The notes below the pieces were generated by a model. It was not told where the DNA came from. It worked only from the letters and a program-made list of their open reading frames with translations, and did no database searches. A DNA stretch of 31,682 nucleotides from CALBZH01 sp964538515 (lineage in GTDB: Bacteria > Desulfobacterota > Syntrophobacteria > Syntrophobacterales > Syntrophobacteraceae). Made by a program: the position numbers and the translations under genes. Positions 25,757-31,682 of this stretch are shown piece by piece. The stretch covers positions 1 through 31,682 of the forward strand of contig CAZIEW010000067.1 in NCBI GenBank assembly GCA_964538515.1. The letters are read 5' to 3'. How positions within the stretch are numbered: position 1 is the first letter of the stretch; every line of letters starts with the position of its first letter.

Positions 25757-28569
25757 AAGAGGCAATCACGCTCCTGACCATCGATGATGAAGAGCCTGTC
25801 CGCCGAAGCATCCGCGGTTTTTTCGAAGACTCCGGATTCCGTGTCTTGGAGGCCGGTGACGGGCTTACGGGTCTGGCTCTCTTCTGGAGAGAACAGCCCG
25901 ACCTGGTGCTGGTCGATCTGCGAATGCCGGGTATGAGCGGACTGGAAGTCATCGATGTCCTGACCAAGGAAGCCCCGGGAGCGCCTGTCGTGGTCCTTTC
26001 CGGGACCGGCGTGATCGGTGATGCCATTGATGCCATTCGCAGAGGGGCATGGGACTACGTCGCGAAGCCCATCGCCGATTTGGCTCAGCTCGAGCACGTC
26101 GTCAGCATGGCGTTGGAGCGGGCCCGGCTGCGGGAGGAAAGCCGCAGGTACCAGGAGCACCTGGAAGAGGAAGTCGCCCGTCGCACCCGGGATCTGCGGG
26201 TGCTCAACGAGCGCCTCAAGAAGATGGCTCGATCCACGCGAGCCATCGCGGCTTGCACGTCCATGAAGGACTTGGCGCGTCAGCTCGTCTACGAGCTGGC
26301 GATCATCCTGGAAGCGGAAGGAGGGAGTCTTCACCTTACTGAGAACGGTGCTCTGAGATTGGCTCACAGCCAGGGGACCAAACGGCCCAAAGCGGAGCTG
26401 ACGATGGCGGCTCTGATGGATTCCGTTTTCGGGAGAGCCTTGTCTGAGAAGGCCGTTGTTCTGACCCGCGACTTTGATTCTGCTGGCATCATGATGTCAG
26501 GCGAGTGGTCCGGGTACCAGGACGGCTTCCTCATGGTCATCCCGCTTCTCGTCGGCCAGGACCGGCTCCTGGGACTTCTGACCTTCTATGGAACGGGTGT
26601 GCTGTCCCTGACGGAACAGGATCACGAAATCATTGACATGCTCGCTTCTTACAGCTGTGAGGCCATCCGGGCAGCCCGGGCCGCTGAGCAGGTGCGCGAG
26701 AGCGAGGCGAATCTCAGAGCCGTAATGGATGCGCTTCCCGAGCCAGCCTTTCTCATCGACGCTCAAGGGACTCTGATCCTCACCAATCAGGCTTTCGCCG
26801 AGCGATTCGGCAAGCGGTGCGGGGAGCTCCAAGGGACGCATGCCCGTGCGCTGCTGTCCCCCGATGTGGCGGAGCAGAGATGGGCCAAAGTTTTGGAGGT
26901 CATGGAGAGCGGGAGATCCATTCAGTTTGAGGACTCGCGCGACGGGAGGCATCTGCTGCACTACGTCTGCCCCGTGAGAACGACCCAAGACCAACCGTCC
27001 AGGGCGGCTTTGTTCTCAATCGACATCACGGCTCGAAAGAAGGCCGAAGAAGAGCTTCGACAGGAGAAGCTGTTCAGTGAAGCCGTCGTGGAGAGCCTGC
27101 CCGGCTTGTTCTTCGTGATCGACGACGCGGGGCGACTCATTCGCTGGAACCGTGAGTCCGAGCGGATTGGGGGTTACGTGCGGGAGGAGCTTGAGCGCAG
27201 CCGGCCGTTCGGCTATTTGCTGCCCGAAGACCAGCCAGTGGTCCAACGGAGCATGCTGGAAGCGTTCACTTCCGGGAGGGCCGAGCTGGAAGCGCGCTAT
27301 GTGACGAAGGGCGGGAGGGTGATTCCGTATTACCTAGTGGGCGTGCGACAGCAGCTCTGGGACAGGGACTACGTCGTCGGGTTTGGAATCGACATCACCG
27401 CGCGCAAAGAGCTGGAGGAGCAGCTCCTGCAAGCCCAGAAAATGGAAGCGATCGGTACCCTTGCGGGTGGAGTGGCTCACGACTTCAACAACCTGCTCCA
27501 GGTGATGAACGGGTATGCGGAAATAGCCCTGGGCCAACTGGAGCAAGGGAGCGGCACCTACAATGCCGTCAGGCAGGCGATGACAGCCGGAGAGCGCGCC
27601 GCAACCCTGGTGGGACAGCTGCTCGTGTTCAGCCGTCGCCAGGTCATGAAGCCCGAGAATCTCGATCTGAACTCGGTTGTGGCAGAGCTGCTCAAGATGG
27701 TGCGGCGTATTATCGGCGAGCATATCCACCTCCAGTTCTCGCCGGGAGATCGGCTCGGGAACATCCACGCCGATCGCGGAATGATGGAGCAGGTGCTGAT
27801 GAACCTTTGCGTCAATGCAAGGGACGCCATGCCTGACGGAGGAGATCTTACCATCGAGACTGTCAACGCGACGATCGACGAAGCCTTCTGCGAAAACCAT
27901 TTGGAGGCCGAGCCCGGACCATATGTTTTGCTTCGGATAACGGACACTGGCTCGGGAATGAGTCACGAGATCCGCCAGCGTATCTTCGAGCCGTTCTTCA
28001 CGACCAAGGAGACGGGCAAGGGGACGGGGCTTGGGCTGGCGGCCGTTTTCGGCATTGTCAAACTCCATGGTGGCATCATCGTGTGCGACAGTGAGCCGGA
28101 CAAGGGAACCCGCTTCGACATCTATCTTCCCATCCGATCAGGGTCTCCCGTGGCTCCGGATGCTCAAAAGGAATCCAAAAGGCCCGGCGGCAGCGAGACC
28201 ATTCTGCTGGCGGAAGATGACGAAATGGTTCGGTACTTGACGGTGGAGCTGCTCAAGGGGGCCGGCTACAACGTTCTGGCAGCATGCGACGGGGAAGAGG
28301 CGAAAGCGCTCTTTTTGACGCATCGGGATCGGATCGATTTGCTGATGTTGGACGTGGTGATGCCGAAAGCAAGCGGGCGGGAAGTGTACGACCTCGCGCG
28401 CTCGATTCGGCCGAATGTGGCCGCCCTGTTCTGCAGCGGGTATTCGGAGGGGGAGATCCACAAGGCGTTCGTCTTGGAGCAGGGTCTGGAGCTTCTCCGC
28501 AAACCTTTCAAGTACGACAATCTCCTTGAGACGGTTCGGCGGGTGCTCGACGGCGTCAAGCATCCCTAA
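25753..28569 (+). CDS. Hybrid histidine kinase: REC, GAF, PAS, PAS, HisKA, HATPase, REC
   Basis: 938 residues, soluble. The N-terminal receiver has D55 (LVLVDLRMPGMSG) and AKPI. A coiled coil at about 118-160 (EEVARRTRDLRVLNERLKKM) connects to a GAF-like domain (about 165-315, LAIILEAEGGSLHLTENG). Two PAS domains follow (about 318-560); they end in DITARK, not the DITERK of the upstream proteins. The HisKA core has H576 (GGVAHDFNNLLQVMNGY), and the ATPase domain shows NLCVNARDAM, DTGSGMSHE and FEPFFTTKETGKGTGLGL. The C-terminal receiver has D867 (LLMLDVVMPKASG) and LRKPFK. The ATG overlaps the receiver gene stop (ATGA). It is the last gene of the array and could integrate signals from the preceding ones. 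The different PAS linker suggests it does not stem from the cassette duplication. Confidence 0.92.
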   Translation: MKEAITLLTIDDEEPVRRSIRGFFEDSGFRVLEAGDGLTGLALFWREQPDLVLVDLRMPGMSGLEVIDVLTKEAPGAPVVVLSGTGVIGDAIDAIRRGAWDYVAKPIADLAQLEHVVSMALERARLREESRRYQEHLEEEVARRTRDLRVLNERLKKMARSTRAIAACTSMKDLARQLVYELAIILEAEGGSLHLTENGALRLAHSQGTKRPKAELTMAALMDSVFGRALSEKAVVLTRDFDSAGIMMSGEWSGYQDGFLMVIPLLVGQDRLLGLLTFYGTGVLSLTEQDHEIIDMLASYSCEAIRAARAAEQVRESEANLRAVMDALPEPAFLIDAQGTLILTNQAFAERFGKRCGELQGTHARALLSPDVAEQRWAKVLEVMESGRSIQFEDSRDGRHLLHYVCPVRTTQDQPSRAALFSIDITARKKAEEELRQEKLFSEAVVESLPGLFFVIDDAGRLIRWNRESERIGGYVREELERSRPFGYLLPEDQPVVQRSMLEAFTSGRAELEARYVTKGGRVIPYYLVGVRQQLWDRDYVVGFGIDITARKELEEQLLQAQKMEAIGTLAGGVAHDFNNLLQVMNGYAEIALGQLEQGSGTYNAVRQAMTAGERAATLVGQLLVFSRRQVMKPENLDLNSVVAELLKMVRRIIGEHIHLQFSPGDRLGNIHADRGMMEQVLMNLCVNARDAMPDGGDLTIETVNATIDEAFCENHLEAEPGPYVLLRITDTGSGMSHEIRQRIFEPFFTTKETGKGTGLGLAAVFGIVKLHGGIIVCDSEPDKGTRFDIYLPIRSGSPVAPDAQKESKRPGGSETILLAEDDEMVRYLTVELLKGAGYNVLAACDGEEAKALFLTHRDRIDLLMLDVVMPKASGREVYDLARSIRPNVAALFCSGYSEGEIHKAFVLEQGLELLRKPFKYDNLLETVRRVLDGVKHP

Positions 28570-28607
28570 GTACAGCTCCCCAGAATGAAGTGACCATTGC
28601 CCGGGGT

Positions 28608-28676
28608 CGTCATTCCCGCAGGTTTTTGACGGGAATCCAACAGAAAATCCTGGATGCCCGTCTTCGCGGGCATGAC
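28608..28676. repeat. Dispersed inverted-repeat element (GTCATTCCCGC type)
   Basis: GTCATTCCCGC at 28608-28618 faces GCGGGCATGAC at 28666-28676, one mismatch in 11, with a GGGAATCC...GGATGCCC inner match. This is the look of the REP/MITE-like 'GTCATTCCCGCG...GGGAATCCA' elements common in many proteobacteria. Placed 39 bases after the kinase stop, its transcript could fold and help stop or stabilise mRNA ends. Confidence 0.65.
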
Positions 28677-28763
28677 AGTTGGTTATCGGACACCCATTTG
28701 TGTGGCCCCGTCCTAAGCACAGCCACACAACAGCGTGATCCTCAAGCGAGCCGGACCCCGAAA

Positions 28764-28848
28764 AACGTCATTCCGGCAGGGGTTGATCCGCATCCACACC
28801 AGTTTTGGATGGCTTGGATCCCGGCTGCGAGACTGCCGGAATGACGTT
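28764..28848. repeat. Perfect 16-bp inverted repeat element (CATTCCGGCAG type)
   Basis: AACGTCATTCCGGCAG at 28764-28779 is the exact reverse complement of CTGCCGGAATGACGTT at 28833-28848, spanning 85 bases. The inner arms (TTGATCCGCATCC ... TTGGATCCCGGC) are imperfect. It resembles a REP-like or small MITE unit, distinct from its neighbour. It may also serve as a bidirectional terminator between the convergent operons. Confidence 0.7.
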
Positions 28849-28896
28849 ACGCGGCTTCCCCGCTTGCATAGGGCGCTGGTTTCAATCCGCAGATTT

Positions 28897-31326
28897 TCAA
28901 TCCGCTTCTGGCTTTTCAGGAGCTGTCAGCACGGCAACCGTTTGCGCGATTTCCTCCGGCGTCACGGTTTGCCGGATGGATTCCATGCGCTGCATCACGT
29001 TGCCCCACCGAACGCCCTCCGCGGCGCTGACCCATTCCAGTTGGAGCCGTTCGGTGCGGATGCCGAGCTTTTCCATCTTCTTGTGAACCTTGGCCACGCG
29101 CTTTTCGGTCCAGTGATTGGCGTTGATGTAATGGCAGTCGCCGATGTGGCAGCCGCTCACCAGGATCACCGGAGCCCCCTTCTCAAAGCCGTGCCAGATG
29201 AAATCCTCGTCCACGCGCCCCGAGCACATGGTACGGATCAACCTTGCATGGGGCGGGTACTGGATCCTGGAAACCCCCGCGTAGTCGGCGCCGGCGTACG
29301 AGCACCAGTTGCAGGCGAAGGTGAGGATCTTCTCGGCGGGTGCTTCTTCGAGCAGGGTGTCGATCTGTCTTAGAATCTGCCGGTCGGTGTAGTGGTTCAT
29401 GGTGATGGCGCCGAAGCGGCATTCGGCGGCGCAAGTCCCGCACCCGGCGCAGGCCGCCGTGTTGACCACGGCCGGCGTCTTCTTCTTCACGTCCACCGTG
29501 ATGGCGTTGTAGGGGCAGACCTCGGCGCACTTCCCGCACGCCTTGCACTGCTCGGCGATCACCTCCGAGGTGATGGGCTCGGTCCAGATCTCGCCCTGGT
29601 GCATGAGGCGAATGGCGCGCGCCGCCGCGGCCGATGCCTGGGTCACGGTTTCCTTAATGTCCTTGGGGCCTTCGGCGCAGCCCGCGTAGTAGACCCCGCG
29701 CGTCGCGGCGTCCACAGGCTGGAGCTTCGGGTGGGCCTCCAGGAAGAAGCCGTCCGAGGTCAACTGCAGCCCGAGCATCTCCTGGAGCTTCTGCGTTCTG
29801 CTCGCCGGCTGGACGCCGATGGCAAGGACCAGCATATCGAGGTCATGGAGCTCGATGGCCCCCCCGGCCCCGTTTTCCACGGCCACACGGAGACTGCCGT
29901 TTTCGGTCTCCTCAACGGTCCCGGGGAGCCCTCGGATGTATTGCACCCCGAGCCTGCGGCTGCGTGTGTACAAATCCTCGAAGCCTTTCCCGAAGGCCCG
30001 GATGTCGATGTAGAAGACTTTCAGCTCGATGTCCGGGTCGTGCTCCTTGATGACCAGGGTGCTCTTCACCGTGTTCATGCAGCAGACGTTGGAGCAGTAA
30101 GGCCTGCCTTTGCGGGCCGACCGGGAGCCGACGCACTGGATGAAGCCGATGGAGCGCGGGCGCTTGAGATCGCCGGGACGCAGGAGCTCCCCCTTGGTCG
30201 GTCCCCCAGCGTTGACGAGCCGTTCGAGCTCGAGGCTCGTCAGCACGTTCTCGAAGCGCGTGTACCCGTATTCGTCGAGCTCGGTCGGATCGTAGGGCTC
30301 GACGCCCGTGGCCACGATGATGCTGCCCACTTTCTCGACGATCTCCTCGTCGGACATGTGGAAATTGATGCACCCCTTCTGGCAGGTCTCGACGCACTTG
30401 GCGCAAACGGCCGGGTTGTGGCCGAGGCACTCGTTGGGGTTCAGCACATAGGCCGACGGCACCGCCTGGGGGAAGGGCGAGTAGATGGCCTTCCGAGACG
30501 AAAGTCCCAGGTTGAACTCATCGGGCCGCACGACCGGACACACCTTGGCGCAGTCGCCGCAGGCCGTGCATTCCTTTTCATCCACGTAGCGGGCCTTCTT
30601 CAGAATCTTCGCCACGAAATTCCCGACGTAGCCCTTGAGGTCCACCACTTCGCTCATGGTGTGGAGCTTGATGCGAGGATGTCGACCGACATCCGTCATT
30701 TTAGGACCGAGTATTCAAATAGAGCAATCCATGGTGGGAAAGGTCTTGTCGAGCTGAGCCATGATGCCGCCGATGGACGGCTTCTTTTCAACCAGCACGA
30801 CCTCGTACCCGTTGTCCGCAAGATCCAGAGCCGCCTGGATGCCGGCCACACCGCCCCCGATGACGAGCGTCCGCTTGGTGAGCGGCAGCCGTTCCGGCTC
30901 GAGCGGTTTCAAATGCCGCACGCGGGAGACCGCCATCTTCGTGAGATCCACGGCCTTTTGCGTCGCGGCCTCGGGGTCGTTCATGTGGACCCAGCTGCAG
31001 TGCTCCCTCAGGTTGGCCATTTCCATGAGGAACGGGTTGATCCCGACATCCTTCACCATCTGGCGGAAGGTGGGCTCATGGAGACGCGGCGAGCACGAGG
31101 CGACCACGATGCGGTCCAGCTTGTGCTCGAGGATGTCTTCCTTGATGCTGCTCTGCCCGGGCTCGGAGCAGGCATAGGGGACTTCGCGGGCGACGGCAAC
31201 GCCATCGAGGGAGGCCGCCGCCGCAGCAACCTGCTCGCAGTTGACGGTGCGGGCGATGTTGAGACCGCAGTGGCACACATAGACGCCGATTCTCGGCCCG
31301 GTTGCGGATTTCTGCATTTCTTCCAT
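28897..31326 (-). CDS. hdrA: Selenocysteine-containing HdrA-MvhD fusion (flavin/Fe-S heterodisulfide-reductase-like subunit)
   Basis: Read through the UGA at 30715-30717, this is one 809-residue protein. The N-terminal HdrA region (GVYVCHCGLNIARTV, ASCSPRLHEPTFRQMV) leads to an FAD-binding GGGVAG near 155 and then TMDCSI-U-ILGPKM. U204 sits where HdrA has the second Cys of a CxxC. Four-cysteine clusters follow (CTACGDCAKVC from 253; CxxC near 299-314; CKACGKCAEVC and CAGCGTCAAEC near 600-640). The C-terminal 150 residues are MvhD-like (FACNWCSY, SGCHIGDCHY, VRWGN). Such proteins carry electrons in flavin-based bifurcation or menaquinone-linked reactions of anaerobes. Without readthrough there would be two products (203 and 600 residues) that split the flavoprotein domain exactly. 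The upstream gene is a CCG-protein, the usual HdrB/D partner, 13 bases away. A QmoB-like role is possible. Confidence 0.85.
30677..30717 (-). promoter_or_regulatory. Predicted selenocysteine UGA and bacterial SECIS hairpin
   Basis: On the minus strand, UGA at 30717-30715 is followed after 20 bases by GGAUGUC-GGUC-GACAUCC (30694-30677), a perfect 7-bp stem with a GGUC loop. The E. coli fdhF SECIS also has GGUC in its apical loop, which SelB recognises. The UGA-to-loop distance of 27 bases is, from memory, within the range accepted for bacterial SECIS elements. The hairpin lies inside coding sequence (DVGRHP), as bacterial SECIS elements do. Confidence 0.75.
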
Positions 31327-31339
31327 GCTTTCTACTCTC

Positions 31340-31682
31340 TTATTCCCAATGGATGGTCTTGGCCATGAGGGTCGTCAGGTCCATCATTTCCATTTCGAGG
31401 TCCTGCCCCTGGAAAGGATCCTCCATGGCGCAGCGCAGGTGGATCTGGCACTTGGGACAGCCGGTCACGAGGAGATCGCTTCCCGTCTCCCGGGCCTGTT
31501 TGAGCCGTTTGACCTGGAGCGCCTTACTGTAGCTGTCGCACCCCGTCCAGGCGCAGTTGCCGCAGCACAGGGCCGACGCACCCCGGTCACGCATTTCTTC
31601 AAAGGATCTCGGATGCATGCGGGCGAGGAGCTTCCGGGGAAGCTCAGCCCGGTTTTCGAGTCGGCTCAACCGGCAGGGATCC
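31340..31682 (-). CDS. CCG-domain Fe-S protein, HdrB/HdrD-like (C-terminal part; runs off window)
   Basis: The last 113 or so residues of a protein whose start lies beyond the window. The frame is open to the edge and reads DPCRL, then SALCCGNCAWTGCDSYS and LLVTGCPKCQIHL. This matches a cysteine-rich CCG domain (CxnCCGxxxxxxxxxCPxC). CCG domains of HdrB/HdrD-like proteins bind a non-cubane [4Fe-4S] cluster and reduce disulfides or quinones. The next gene, 13 bases downstream, is HdrA-MvhD, its usual partner, so this is probably the HdrB- or HdrD-type catalytic subunit. The TTG at 31667-31669 is only an internal codon and not taken as a start. Whether an HdrC ferredoxin part is fused upstream cannot be seen. 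Confidence 0.8.
   Translation of the reverse strand, partial: DPCRLSRLENRAELPRKLLARMHPRSFEEMRDRGASALCCGNCAWTGCDSYSKALQVKRLKQARETGSDLLVTGCPKCQIHLRCAMEDPFQGQDLEMEMMDLTTLMAKTIHWE

Larger units (their letters stand above)
28570..28896. other. Intergenic space between convergent operons
   Basis: 327 bases between the convergent stop codons of the last kinase and HdrA. It holds two different inverted-repeat elements, described separately. There is no plausible gene. Confidence 0.7.

Noticed and set aside
28897..30699. HdrA as a separate gene starting MTDVGRHP, with a truncated upstream gene
   Set aside because: This would cut the protein at a conserved motif. Both halves share one frame, and a SECIS-like hairpin follows the UGA, so readthrough as selenocysteine fits better.
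28897..31326. Firm assignment as QmoB
   Set aside because: QmoB is also an HdrA-MvhD-type fusion, but no aprAB or qmoA/qmoC is visible, and the upstream CCG protein fits an HdrB/D partner better.
29392..31368. Plus-strand open frame of 658 codons opposite HdrA
   Set aside because: It is antisense to a protein with many conserved cysteine motifs, and no domain is seen.
31677..31682. GGATCC at the very end of the window
   Set aside because: A BamHI site at the edge suggests a cloning boundary rather than biology.

Overview
The window looks like about 31.7 kb from a GC-rich, strictly anaerobic Gram-negative bacterium. It most resembles a sulfate-reducing or syntrophic deltaproteobacterium (Desulfobacterota). 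That is an inference from three things: a predicted selenocysteine-containing HdrA-MvhD electron-bifurcation protein, very long multi-PAS histidine kinases, and an envelope with an outer-membrane TolC-type protein. There are no rRNA or tRNA genes to confirm it. The window ends on GGATCC, so it may be a cloned insert.

Left end (1-1795): debris. An IS91-family transposase N-terminus runs off the edge on the minus strand. A frameshifted IS91 transposase C-terminal half lies on the plus strand. A DUF4337-type membrane protein gene follows, broken by two in-frame stops and a frameshift.

1806-7893 (minus strand): a compact four-gene operon, read right to left. It encodes a multi-zinc-ribbon cytoplasmic protein with a degenerate GGDEF-like C-terminus, a membrane glycosyltransferase family 2 polysaccharide synthase, an outer-membrane TolC-like protein fused to a GH18-like TIM-barrel domain, and an HlyD-type adaptor. 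I read this as a synthase-dependent exopolysaccharide system that exports through a HlyD/TolC conduit. It is the best candidate for an under-described system.

7894-12844: a decayed stretch of 1.2 kb, then a P1/S58-family peptidase, an exported protein of unknown function overlapping it tail to tail, an AT-richer NYN/LOTUS-like RNase-type gene, and a 0.9 kb gap holding a heptanucleotide tandem repeat.

12845-28569 (plus strand): six contiguous signalling genes. Two are membrane sensor kinases of the HisKA_2 type (one with a Cache sensor and 6 PAS domains, one with two periplasmic solute-binding domains and 4 PAS domains). Each is followed by a REC-PAS-PAS-HisKA kinase. A lone receiver and a further REC-GAF-PAS-PAS-HisKA-REC hybrid complete the set. 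The first four genes are visibly a tandem duplication of a two-gene cassette. No DNA-binding or enzymatic output domain is present, so the outputs must lie elsewhere.

28570-31682: two dispersed inverted-repeat elements, then a minus-strand energy-metabolism operon. It contains the C-terminus of a cysteine-rich (CCG) HdrB/D-like protein and an HdrA-MvhD fusion. The HdrA-MvhD frame is interrupted by one UGA exactly where a CxxC cysteine is expected, and a GGUC-loop hairpin follows it. I interpret this as selenocysteine, not as two genes or a pseudogene.
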